Source: Agapanthus africanus (Eukaryota > Streptophyta > Magnoliopsida > Asparagales > Amaryllidaceae). Taken from it: a stretch of DNA of 64,000 bases. Below the pieces are notes generated by a model. The model saw nothing but the letters and a program-made list of their open reading frames with translations. It did not search any database and was not told where the DNA came from. Shown piece after piece: positions 1-10,136 of the stretch. The position numbers and the translations under genes were made by a program. The stretch covers positions 696,086,761-696,150,760 of the forward strand of contig CM057339.1 in assembly GCA_030015575.1 (NCBI GenBank), written 5' to 3'. The first letter of the stretch is position 1. The number at the start of each line of letters is the position of its first letter.

Positions 1-339
1 AGTCGCTGTGCGATGCGCGTAACACTGCACAGTGGCGGACGTTTCTCATAAGAAAATAACTATATATGTGTATATATATCCTTTGTTTAATAGGTACGTT
101 CCGCCGTTTTGAAAACAGTTTAGAAGGGTTTCCTTGTTTTTAAAACGTTTCGTGTCATATCGGACACGTAGGTATATACTGAGACTATAGCTCGCTTTTC
201 GGAAATCCCTTCGATAACTATCGATGCATGCAAAATATATCCAGGTACTGCCCACTGACTAGTCCTGCTCAGTATGAAAGCAAATATCCAACATCATAAA
301 AATGTACTGCTCCAAAAGGAATAAATCCCAAAAATCACA

Positions 340-1170
340 TAACACCACCCTGTGCGTCTGGTGCGCACGGAAATCAAAATCCATATATGTGCTAAACATG
401 TGCACAAAACAACATCTAGGTGCAACGGGTGTGCACGAAGCATCTGTCATAGGCAACGTGTGCCTGGCAGCCAAAACAGGTGCATCTGACATGCACGAAG
501 AATCTCGATTTAGTGCATCTGGTGTGCCCCAAAATCGTATCTCAAAACATGCGCCCAACATGCGCGAAAATCCAAATCGGTGCATCCATCATGCACGAAT
601 GAAAATCTAGACCCTGCGCACTCAATATGCACGGAATCACAAAATCCAATAGCAACGTCGAATATGCGTAAGTCCAGTCAAAAGCACGGAGTGCAAGAAT
701 CCACATCAATATCACAATCAAAATCGACATACCGAAAGGCATCAAATCGAAGTCAGGTGCAATCGTAATGCACAAAATATAAATCCGGTGCAACAAAGGC
801 ACGAAATATAAATCTGATGCGATAAACGCAAGAAACATAAAACTGGTGCGACAAATGCACGAAGTATAGAACTGGTGCATCCCATGCACAAATACCAAGC
901 AATAACTCAAATACGTAAGCAGCAACACCAAGTGCATCCAGATATGAAGAAAATCATAAACGTGTGCAGCTGCGGGCACAAAACACATATCGATACACTA
1001 CAAGCACATATAAGCTATACCGAGTGCAAAATCAAAACACTAAAATTACATGAAACTCTGCTGGAAGCGTAAATCAAATCACCAGCATAAAATAGGCATG
1101 AAATCGCAATCAACAGCTCAAGAGTAATAACTATGTACAAGGTATAAATACCCAGTAGGTGCAACCATGG
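340..1170. repeat. Degenerate array of short GTGCA...TGCAC palindromic units
   Basis: More than ten short inverted repeats of the form GTGCA-N(5-7)-TGCAC, often followed by GAA, recur every 30-60 bases inside gypsy-1. Examples lie near 360, 430, 480, 520, 582, 625, 757, 790, 845, 872 and 1160. Unit length is irregular, so this is an old, decayed tandem array or a clustered palindromic motif, not a clean satellite. Nothing in it looks coding: the short ORFs here follow the repeat in several frames. Confidence 0.6.
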
Positions 1171-1330
1171 TGCACAAAATCAAATATCATGAAACTCAGT
1201 CATCAAGACTAAATTATGTGAATAGATCGCCCAAAATACCGAAATCCAAAGCAACGGATACGTGATAATCAAATCACAAAATCACAAATCATAATTACCG
1301 TCGTCGGTATACCATCCTTCAGGGTCGAGA

Positions 1331-3600
1331 AGGTACCGGAACATCCGATGCTAGCTGCGCAAGATATCTACTTGCCTCTTGCTCGCGGCTGGCGTCCTCT
1401 GCCTCTGGTTCCTGATCTTTCCTGTAGATTACCAATCTCGCAATCCATCGGCTCATCGGCCCGGTCAGGAGTACTGACAGGAACGATTCCGTTCTGGCAC
1501 TTTCCTGGTCACCTTTCGGTCAATCCTCACGACCGCTCGTAAGGCAGCGTATCACTGGCGTCGGCCTCTGGCTCTCTGAAAGCACGTCACACATCTGATC
1601 CTGGGTGCAAACATCATTGCAGCAATGTCCTGGAAGGAATCCTGCTCAAGGTCTCTTCCGATCATGCCTATGCCGATCTGTACAGAGGCTGGCTTCCTGC
1701 ACAACCTCTTCTCGCTCAAAAACACCTGTGTCCTCAGCACAATATTTTCTCGGAAACTGGTCACATTCCAACGTCTCTGTAAGCATATCAGGTCTCTAGT
1801 CTCGACGGGAAGCAATGACAGCTCATCAGTGTCTCACACGAACCTCTTGTTCCAACTGTCTCTATCGTCGTCCACTATGACGTCACGCCAAGCTACTACG
1901 CACTGCACTGTTCTCGGCCACGGTCAATCTGAAGTCTCTCGCACGGACTCGAAATCGTATATTCTGTAGCTTCATCATTCTGTAGAGGATGTCAGGCCGA
2001 ACAGGTCCTCGGGAACACGTCCCAACCATCGGAGGAATACTCATCACTCGTCTGTCCCTGATCGATCTGCAACGCATCTGGGTAAGTTCCTTTATCCGAA
2101 CATGGTCAACTACCTCGTCGACAATGCCGAACTCTGTCCTGCTGGGTGTGCGCAATACGACCACTCCTGGTCTAGGTCTTCTCGTAACGTACTCCAGAAA
2201 GGTCCTGTCGAGGTTCCTTTCTCAAATCTCAATCCTGCCGAAATGCCCGGAAGTCATCATCCAATGCTGAAGCTAAAGCTTATTCCGGAACGGCTGCATA
2301 CCTATCGCGCTTCTCTCTGGAAGATACATCCATATACCACGCCTCGGGGTGCATATCACATCTCTAATGTCAGCGGAGTGGGACGTCATCTCGTCGAAAT
2401 CTCGTACGAACTCTTTACTCCACCTTGCTCAATGTCGACTGATTCGGACTTAACTCATCGTGGCTACATGAACTGCGCTCCGACGGCTACGCTCGCATCT
2501 GGAGTCTCCCAAGCAGTGTCCCATCACGATATCCGAAAGATGTCGAACCATCCGATCGACTCGTCAGATCCTCATAATCCCCCAAGAGATCACATCATGG
2601 GTACAGTTTAATAGTATCGAGTACATGCCACAGCGTCGGTGGTCCAGCCGTAGAAGGGCAAACCCAAGCCTCACTAATGGCGCTGAGGAACCACCGCAAA
2701 CCCGAAGGTTCAAAGGCTTTCACACGGTCATTAAGTCGAGTTAGGGTTTCATTCTTCTAGAGAGTCCATAGAATCACCTGCATGTCTTTCCGTATACTTT
2801 AAACTTGGAAAATGGGCTCCTGACATTCGATCGTCTCTATCGACTCTCAACGAACCTGCGTGAAGTCGTCTCTAGCTGGAAACAATCTATCTGATGACCT
2901 CGCATCGGTAAACAAACGAACCACCTGTCCTAGTCATTCATCCTCAGGTGACCAGCGACTCGCTATCATCTCTCTAAGTATATGCTCACGCTGCAGTAGC
3001 TCCAACCATCTGGGCGACATCTCGTCATTTGCAGCAGCAACTGGCTTATTCGCCTGTACGCCGAACAGCGCCTCAATCCTCCAGGAAAGGCAATACATAG
3101 GCGGTCATCTCTGAGTCAGTCTGCTCTAGATCTGAGTAAGACTCTCCACACTGGAAATCTTCAACTCATCAGGGCCCGCTCCGGCGCAAAATCGGACGAA
3201 TCACCTTCGTCTCTCAAATCGGGTAGACTAGCTATCATCTGTCTCATATCTGCCTGAAAGCTACGGCAATCTCAGCTCGTAAGCTTCGGAAGCGACATCC
3301 TGTCAATCTCAGCAACAGCTGGTCCATCTGTCTGCACGGTAGGCGACATCACAATCTCTGAGGTATGCTGTACATCAACAGTCCTCTCTCAACTGGCAGC
3401 TCTAACAGTGGCCCGATCATCCGGTGCAAGACCAAGCACTCGCCTCCACTAGAGGTCACAATCACCAACACTAACTCGAGACGTTCCCATGTCACCAGAA
3501 AACACAATGGTCGGCCCTCGTACCAAACGAGCTCACACCGGCCGTAACCCTAGCAGCAGCCCAAACTGCCCTCAAACATGGTGACAGGAACCTCAATCGA
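1331..3600 (-). pseudogene. Decayed internal region of gypsy-1, probably gag
   Basis: Given the orientation, the 5' gene of gypsy-1 (gag) should lie here on the minus strand, starting a few hundred bases from the primer site. No long open frame survives. One stretch, near 2640-2720 read on the minus strand, weakly recalls the start of the gypsy gag core (small-residue run, then a tryptophan-containing helix), but stops and frame changes interrupt it. I cannot name domains. Unrelated short plus-strand frames are open here because the stretch is fairly CG-rich. The assignment rests mainly on position. Confidence 0.3.
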
Positions 3601-4020
3601 GTATCAAGGAGAGCACATCAATGGCAAGAAAGGAAACAACAGATCCAAAGTGGATACATGATCATGGGAAGGAACAGCATCAATAAAGGTATGATCATGA
3701 AACTAATAGAATCGGGGATCTCAAATGGATGTATAATCCTGGATATAAAGAGGATCACTGATCTCGAAAATATGTACATCCTAAGGTTCCTTAAGCGGAA
3801 TGGCGTGTCGTAAGTATGCCGCGGAACATACCAACGGTACGTCACTCTACTTTAGTTACCTATTCCATCAACCAAGGGTCATCCTACACGACGAAAGTTC
3901 GGGTCTAATACCCCCTCGACCAAGTCTAAGTTCCGTAAGGTCAAGCCTAAGTTCCGTATATATATAAACGCCCTAGGCTCCACATAGTCAAACTTAGACT
4001 CGAACCAAGGTCAACCTAGC
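3601..4020. other. Leader of gypsy-1, no gene
   Basis: Non-coding stretch between the decayed gag and the primer site of gypsy-1. It holds a short direct repeat near 3925-3960 (two copies around CTAAGTTCCGTA) and an AT microsatellite-like run at about 3957-3966. Nothing else is recognisable. Confidence 0.5.
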
Positions 4021-4033
4021 GCTCTGATACCAA
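4021..4033 (-). promoter_or_regulatory. Primer binding site of gypsy-1 (initiator-Met tRNA type)
   Basis: The window reads GCTCTGATACCAA, the reverse complement of TTGGTATCAGAGC, which matches the sequence complementary to the 3' end of plant initiator Met tRNA. Three bases separate it from the LTR start at 4037. It fixes the element's orientation. Confidence 0.85.
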
Positions 4034-4036
4034 CTT

Positions 4037-7000
4037 TGTCACGACCCGAAAGAGCACGTGACTGGCCCTTGAACCATATGAAGTCTATAGGACTCCATCT
4101 GATCCAAGTAAGCCAAAAGCCCAGAAATCTAAAACCATTTTTAAGAATAAGTAAAGAAACTGGTTTAAAGAAGTGAAGAAAAACAGGTTTGAAATCAAGG
4201 TTTTTAAATAACTAAGCCGAATATGCATTTTTAAAAACAGTACAGTCTTTTCTAAAAATTTCGGCAGAGTTTCTTTTGTAAAACTGGCCCCGAATGGGGT
4301 ATAACAAGGATAACAATATATGCAATGATAAAGGCATCCCCAAGCGGGAGCTAGCTCTTCGTCAAACGACGGTCACCACCACACATGCAACAATAATATA
4401 CAACGCCAAGTGGCGAGGATCAAATCCAAAAGAAAGCTCAAAAGCAACAAGAAAACCGCAACACTACTAAGCGCGACTCTATGGTCGAATAATACATCAC
4501 TAGTCTAGGTCTGAAACAATATACGAGTTTTGGTTGATGGATATTCTAGATACAATGAATAATATAAATACAACGGCGGTTCTGATACAAAAGAACCCAC
4601 CTATCCAAGCAAATCACCCAAAAGGAAGCAGTGTGCCAGAAATGCCGCTATAGAACTGTACGGCAAACCTGCAAGAACTGGGGCACAACGGGGGTGAGTT
4701 GCCAACTCGTGAATAGAAAGATATCTACAAGCAGAGATCGAATGCATGACCCAACCTAGGTCAATACGATCAGATATAAAGAAACCTCAATATGAATAAT
4801 GCTGAAGCATGCTAAACTGGCAATGTAATCTCTATACGTGAATGTAGTGCCAAGTGCTCGTGCTAGTGCCTCAGGTAATAGTATGTCATGAATATGAGGT
4901 ATGAATGCATGAAAGCAGAATACATGTAAATGAAGAAACTGTTTTCATAATTTAGTGAGATTTCCCTTGTATTTTTAGTTGAGGTATCATAATGAAATCA
5001 GCATAAAACAGTGCCTAGCATCGGCACAAAACGTAATCCCAATATCTCGATATCTCTGTATCACAGTCTCTGTACCTCGAAATCTCGAAATCCCAATGTC
5101 TCAATCATAATATCTAGGGCGCCGTCAGTCCAGACCGGCCCCTACCATCCATCCCAAGACCACGACGGTATCCTCCGGATATCCGACGCGTCGGGTAAAA
5201 TCACCGGTAGGTAGTGCTCCCCTGCCAGGCTCACATCGTCATCACCACGCGCTTCTTGCCCCGGGGTACCTTACCGGGTCCACCATGTACCCGAAACGGT
5301 TCATCCGTCTCCTCGAATCGGGTTTCCAAATCCATCAGCAAACTCATGGTGGACGACTCATACATCATGGGAAAACCGCACTTTTTATTTTAAAGAGAGA
5401 AAAGAAGTTTATATAAGTTTTGCGGTTTTCCCCCAAATCCAGAAAATCTCATAGAAATCCGAATCCAATCCTCAATAGCATGTAAACAGTGCATACAGGC
5501 ATAAAAATCCATGAATAATAACATGCATGATGTAACAACTAATAATTACAATGTCTAATCTAGCATATAAGGCAAGTACACTAATATCATGTCTAAATTA
5601 TTAGCTAACCTATGTCGATGCAATAATATTTTCTAAGGTGTACGTGACATGGCAATTACCGATGAAGATGTGTGTGAGCCGGCAAGTAAGTGTACGTGGT
5701 ACATACGCATCATCGGTAATGGTGCTGGTGTCCTAACAGCATAACATCAATAATGGAGTATGAAACATAATATAAGCATGCGATGCGATGCGAACCACAA
5801 TAATGAGCGGAAGCTGAATACTAGACGCAACCATAACTAATCTGCATTAATCTAAAATAACCTCTACAATTGGTGCCTTTTGAAATAACACGAATCATGG
5901 GGTTTTGAAAATAGGGGCTACGGTGTTTTTATGAAAAGATACGTCTTTTGAAATATCCGTAGGATCCCTTGGGCTGTCTTTTAAAATACCCACGATTCGT
6001 TAGTTTTTGAAATAGGTAGGAGTCTAATCTAATCTAACAACCATCTTAAACTATACGGCTGAACTAACAAGTAGAGCTACGGGTGAGGAAACCGCCTAAC
6101 ATCTGAGTCGATACATATACATACATGTATATATATTAGTCGGTGATCCCGCCTCAATAATATCATATCCGATACCCTATCTATAATCAGACATCCCAAG
6201 TCAAGAGTGCGGATCAATCATCAAAATATAGCTTGTACGTAAATCCGTCGTACGGCATCCCAAATCTGGGTACGGGTCAATATCACATTCATCATACTAT
6301 TTATCTGGTATCCTCTTTATCAAATGTCATGATCGGGGTACTGATCTACGTCTAGTACAATATTGATACCCTCAATGTATGCATGCAGGTGTAAGAATCA
6401 CTACGTCAAAAGACCCGTTAAAACATCGTGTCGTATCTCGATACGAACCAAATCACATCACCGATCTCCTGGCCTCAAGCCCAATCTCATCGACTCATCT
6501 CAAATCCCAAATACTATCCTCAAATCCAGTATATAAACACATAGTCCCATACCCATGTGTAGATATACGCACCATCATATGCACTCTAATAAATGAAAGA
6601 ATGAATGCAAGTATGTGTGTAAATGTATGTGTGAGTGCAACCACTACTCTAGGGTTCGCACTAAACTAAACCAATATATTCTTATCATCAAAATATCATT
6701 ATTACCATCAATAACCCTAAACAACACATAATAAATATTCGTGTGTATACGTATTCGTATACTTCACCACGGACTGCGGGGGTGCTATACGCCATCCACC
6801 CGACTTCTCCCCACAGATATAAATCTACTCACATTGCTTCTCGTGTGCCAAAGCCGATGTCGCTATCTTCACCTCCTTTGCCTCAACATCACGCGGGGTA
6901 CCTACAAGTATATCACAATGCTAAAGCACATGAAAATCATATCGGAAACCAAAATAGCACACGCTACCCGCATAGGTAAAAACTTATCGACTCGCATGTA

Positions 7001-7361
7001 AACACAATCAAAATCCACTTGTCGTTGACGTCCAAACGCCACCCGACAGGAATGAATCACCAAATACCAAAATCCATGCTAAAACAAGTCCCAAATTATA
7101 CACCAACATAGGAAAATCAACCCAGATTTCACCCTAGATGGAATCAGTCAAAACTAGACATACTCAGGGTCAAAACTAGAGGAAATGGGGGCATGCACAG
7201 AAAACGAAGCAATTCCTTAAAATACCTTATTTTAGAATTTTCCATAATTTTTCCCCATTTATCTGTATTTAATTATACCAGAATATTAAAATATTCATTA
7301 AAATAATATTAAATTATAAAATTTCCCAAAAATCATATTTTATTATTTTGAAGACGTTACA
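4037..7361 (-). repeat. 5' LTR of gypsy-1
   Basis: A 3325-bp LTR beginning TGTCACGACCC and ending GACGTTACA in the window (5' TGTAACGTC... on the element strand). It is homologous, in opposite orientation, to LTR-2 pieces at 15751-17699, 27303-27825 and 39589-39834. Shared landmarks are the block around 4330-4360 (GAGCTAGCTC), the block around 4690-4710 (GGTGAGTTGCCAACTCG), and the CG-rich block 5100-5350. The far end (7210-7361) is AT-rich. No gene lies in it. Confidence 0.9.
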
Positions 7362-8031
7362 GCTTTCTTCTTCTTTCCCTTGGCTTTCGTCTTGGACCTA
7401 GAAGAAGATGATCCTCCTACAAACAAAGTGGATATTTCCCTACCTTTCTGTAGGGTGCCCTCTGCGCTCCTCAGCATGTTGAGGAGCTCTGAAAGTTCAA
7501 CTTCTTTTTCTTGTAAGTTGAAGTTCAGTATGAACTGGACGTAAGTGGAAGGAAGGGACTGGAGAATCAAGTCCGTATAGAGCTCATTCTCCAACGTGGT
7601 TCCAAGTTCCCGAGCTCCTCAATGAAGCCAATCATCTTAAGCACGTGTTCCGCTACTGATGATCCGATGGCCAACCTTGCCGAAAATAACTTCTTCGACA
7701 CTTCGTATCTTGCGATACGAGATTGCTCTCCATACAGTTCTTTTGTATGGAGAAATATGGATTCAAGGTCCATATTCTCGTGCCTCCTCTGATGTTCGTT
7801 GTCCATCGAGGCAAGTACGAGGCACTTGGCCTTCGCGCTATCAATCTCCCAGGTCTTACGGATTTCCTTATCCGCGACGCTGGAAGTGGGACTTGGGACA
7901 GGGGGAGGTTTGGTGGTAAGAAGATACCCCAGCTTGTCGTAAGTGATTGCCATTTTGACATTCCTTAGCCAATCTTTGTAGTTTGGCCCTGTCAGTAAAT
8001 TTCTATCTAGAAGTAACTTAAGTCCAGTCAT
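7362..8031 (-). pseudogene. gag: Copia-type Gag (UBN2-like), frameshifted and cut by gypsy-1
   Basis: Nucleocapsid precursor of a Ty1/copia element, which would form the cytoplasmic virus-like particle and bind the element RNA. The start is the ATG at 8031-8029, 13 nt after the CAG of a conserved polypyrimidine tract; this gives a protein beginning MTGLKLLLDRN. Near the N terminus is the copia Gag hallmark with TGPNYKDWLRN, then a helical core and a basic tail rich in Lys/Arg just before the break. A one-base change near 7600 shifts the frame: the first part runs to about 7603 and the second continues from about 7594 to 7362 in another frame. Copia E carries the same region without that shift. 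The zinc knuckle expected after the basic tail is not in the window, because gypsy-1 starts exactly there. Confidence 0.85.
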
Positions 8032-8043
8032 TTCGATTGGTCG

Positions 8044-8072
8044 CTGCAATTAGGAGAGAGAAGAAGAAACAC
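8044..8072 (-). promoter_or_regulatory. Candidate 3' splice site before gag (copia A)
   Basis: On the element strand a run of about 20 pyrimidines (TTTCTTCTTCTCTCTCC) is followed by TAATTGCAG, with gag ATG 13 nt on. The same arrangement precedes the gag or protease frame in the related elements E, C, D and F2-1. It has the form of a plant intron 3' end. No transcript data are available, so use is inference. Confidence 0.4.
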
Positions 8073-8161
8073 TTAGCACGATGCTCTTGCAAGTTTAGAG
8101 TGGTTTTTAATTTGTCTAAACAGGATGGCTCCCACTGTTTCTCGAATCCCTTCTCAAACCA

Positions 8162-8345
8162 AAAAGGAAGAATTAGTCAGGATCAATCTCACCGTACAAT
8201 ACTTGCTTAACCGTTCGGCCAGGCTGGTGTCGGTACTTCGAGAGAGGTTTTCCAACGCTTTCACGAAATTCCTTAATTTAAGAACCTCTTTTCCCTGGGA
8301 GCGTAGCCCCGCTAACACCTTTCTAGACACCTACTTGGTTTATAG
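8162..8345 (-). other. Conserved structured block in family-1 leader (copia A)
   Basis: About 180 nt shared with E (60923-61095), C (40338-40502) and D (46140-46312) but not seen in F2-1 or F2-2. On the element strand it has a short hairpin CGT-GAAA-GCG (8256-8265). The corresponding stem is longer in C, which suggests a maintained fold. No ORF is conserved across it. Confidence 0.5.
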
Positions 8346-8529
8346 CATTGATCGTTAATTGAGAGATTTCCCGAGGAGTAGCATATAATTACAGTAGGAT
8401 CGGGATCCAAATATCATCGCGTGACGAAACTGAAGGAATCCTACCAGAATCATCACACTCTAAATGGTATGCAACACTAGCAAGTTTCAGTTCTTTTGAA
8501 ACTCCCGATGTGGATTTTTGCCCCATGCT

Positions 8530-8739
8530 CTTATGACCTTGACTTTGGCCAACAAATCATAAGTCACATGTCAAGTTCTACCTGTCGTTCTCCAGGTTAA
8601 TTTGAATCCACCCGTACCTACCCTTGACTTTGGCCAACAAGGCAGTACGACTGTTCCAAACCAACGCATCTATCTATGCTGCACATGAATACCCAATAGC
8701 TACCAATCACTATGCCTTGACTTTGGCTAACAAACACAG
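8530..8739 (-). repeat. Triple stem-loop array, loop CCAAAG (copia A)
   Basis: Three hairpins at 8530-8563 (stem CTTATGA/TCATAAG), 8613-8649 (CGTAC/GTACG) and 8710-8739 (CTATG/CACAG, one wobble). On the element strand each presents TTGTTGGCCAAAGTCAAGG or a one-base variant: an apical stem TTGG/TCAA closing the loop CCAAAG. Outer stems differ among the three; the apical parts are the same. Equivalent arrays with other loop sequences lie in the five other copia leaders of the window. Confidence 0.75.
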
Positions 8740-8842
8740 CTTGAATACTATTGACTATTCATGTGAAACGACGGAGGGCTACGAATGGTTTTGGCGAAAC
8801 CTTGAACGTAGTGAACTTGATTTAGTCGATGGAACGAGATAG
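8624..8842 (+). CDS. Small ORF antisense to the copia leader, shared with copia E
   Basis: A 72-codon frame runs opposite to copia A, across the second and third leader hairpins. A matching 71-codon frame (about four fifths identical, start and reading frame kept) lies antisense to the copia E leader at 60417-60632. The product has no recognised domain, signal peptide or membrane segment. It may be open by chance, because the underlying RNA hairpins are conserved and limit sequence change; it is broken in the F2 elements. I list it because it is kept in two copies, not because a function is supported. Confidence 0.2.
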   Translation: MTLANKAVRLFQTNASIYAAHEYPIATNHYALTLANKHSLNTIDYSCETTEGYEWFWRNLERSELDLVDGTR

Positions 8843-9090
8843 CTTTTAAATGGAGTGGCTCAAACTCCGCATTTTAAAAGTTTGTTTTGAAAAGAACCGA
8901 GTGGTTTTTTTGAAAGTGTTCCAACGACTTTTACATGGTTTATTTTCTTGCATTAGTTCTTTTAATGCGTGATATTCTTTCATTAGTTCTTTTAATGCGT
9001 CCCATCATTTAATCCTACCATTACAGAAAACAACCAAAATATGACGTACGCTTATGCCATTCGCATTCGCCACTGGGCCCCGTCATTACC

Positions 9091-9111
9091 CGTTAGGTTA
9101 CTTAACTAACG
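9091..9111 (-). other. Conserved GTTAG...CTAAC leader hairpin (copia A)
   Basis: GTTAGGTTACTTAACTAAC, an inverted repeat with CG at both ends, is embedded in a block of about 60 nt that is nearly identical in D (47166-47186), E (60177-60197), F2-1 (23943-23963) and F2-2 (52610-52630). Flanking shared words are CGTCATCACC (CGTCATTACC here) on one side and GACAGAGC on the other. It is the best conserved piece of the leader. Confidence 0.6.
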
Positions 9112-9878
9112 ACAGAGCGGGGGCTGGGCTAGCGCGGCTGTAAAACATAAGCAACGCCTAAATAATATCATATATAGATATACTGCAATGATAAACATTT
9201 CAGATCACAGATGAACACATTGGATATACTAGGAACCTGCAATTCGTATGAGCCTGTAACGAAAAGCAGATTACACGGTCGCGGTGAATAGCCAAAACCC
9301 CACCCAAGACCCCTACGGGTGCGGCAAACTACCCGCCAAGTACCCGAAGCGAAGCAACCTCCCTCATCCCCGTGAGTAGGCCACTCGGCACTTCGGCTTA
9401 CCCGGTAGTTTGTGCACCCCCTCCATGGGTCTATCCTAGGAGCAAAAACTGTAAAAAGAAATTATACAATGACGGCTACAACCCCGACCCGGTTGTGCGG
9501 CCATACAAATAATTATTACATCAATTTACAAATTTACATGAATTGAAAGAAAAGAAAACTCTCGTCTCACAACCCCCGGCTATTCACCCGCGACAATCCA
9601 ATGAATTCATATACACATTCAAGCAACATTACAGATCACAGATTTGTATAACCCCCACTAATCGACATATAGCGATTAGCAGACGTTCAATACAAACATC
9701 ACATCACAGAAAAACCCGTCAGCTTAAGTCTTTTAGAAGTTCGATCAAAAATACGGATTTTCAAGACACCAAAAATAAAATTTTCGTTCTGGAAAATCTG
9801 GGCTGAAAATACATATACCAAAATTCCTAAAATACCCCCATAAGCACACTGTAGCAAAGAACAACCAGAGAGGAGCCA

Positions 9879-9956
9879 AGACGGCCGCGGAACCGCGGCA
9901 ATAGCAAGCTATTGCCGCGTTTCCGCGACGAAATGATAAGATCGTGGGACCGTCTT
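9879..9956. other. GC-rich hairpin in copia A leader
   Basis: CCGCGGAACCGCGGCAATAGC pairs across a short loop with the following GCTATTGCCGCG-TTTCCGCG (9884-9929). An outer stem AAGACGG (9879-9885) pairs with CCGTCTT (9950-9956). It is a sharply GC-rich island in AT-rich sequence, at a position where the other copia leaders have an equivalent hairpin of different sequence. Confidence 0.65.
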
Positions 9957-10122
9957 TCTACAGTGCACTCTAAAAACCCTGAGTCGATTTTTGATGCATG
10001 ATTTATTAATTTTACAGAACATAAAAAATCGACAGCAACTTTGAAAACGGGGTTCATTTCGGGACTTTTTCTTTGATCGATCTTCTAGCTACTTTGCTAA
10101 CATGTTAGATAGAGTTTAACTA

Positions 10123-10135
10123 GGCTCTGATACCA
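10123..10135 (-). promoter_or_regulatory. Primer binding site of copia A (initiator-Met tRNA type)
   Basis: GGCTCTGATACCA is the reverse complement of TGGTATCAGAGCC. One base separates it from the LTR at 10137. Confidence 0.85.
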
Positions 10136-10136
10136 C

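Larger units (their letters stand above)
1..7361 (-). mobile_element. gypsy-1: partial Ty3/gypsy LTR retrotransposon, 5' part
   Basis: A minus-strand gypsy element enters from the left edge and ends at 7361 with its 5' LTR. Evidence: an LTR with TG...CA ends (4037-7361), an initiator-Met-type primer site immediately inside it (4021-4033), and the abrupt end at 7361, where the reading frame of a copia gag begins. The inside (1-4020) has no intact gene and is strongly decayed. LTR length above 3 kb plus a Met primer site is typical of chromovirus lineages such as Tekay/Del, but no RT is in view, so the lineage is tentative. It is inserted in copia A; the expected target duplication on this side is 7362-7366 (GCTTT) and its partner lies outside the window. 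Confidence 0.8.
8073..10122 (-). other. Long structured 5' leader of copia A
   Basis: About 2.1 kb of non-coding leader between primer site and gag. From the 5' side (right) it holds the GC-rich hairpin (9879-9956), a block shared with relatives (9290-9440), the GTTAG...CTAAC hairpin (9091-9111), three equal-loop hairpins (8530-8739), a block of about 170 nt with a GAAA-capped hairpin (8162-8345), and the polypyrimidine tract before gag. These blocks recur in order in copia E and in part in C, D, F2-1 and F2-2, although sequence between them varies. Confidence 0.75.

Noticed and set aside
2102-2611. 169-codon plus-strand open frame inside gypsy-1
   Set aside because: No recognisable domain, opposite to the element's coding direction, in CG-rich decayed sequence where chance frames are expected.
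4021-4033. tRNA-like sequence (TGGTATCAGAGC) at several places
   Set aside because: Only the 12-13 bases of primer sites next to LTRs are present; no full tRNA gene.
8530-8739. Regularly spaced identical repeats that could suggest a CRISPR-like array
   Set aside because: Only three copies per locus, about 90 bp apart, each in a hairpin with differing outer stems, in a retrotransposon leader of a plant genome.
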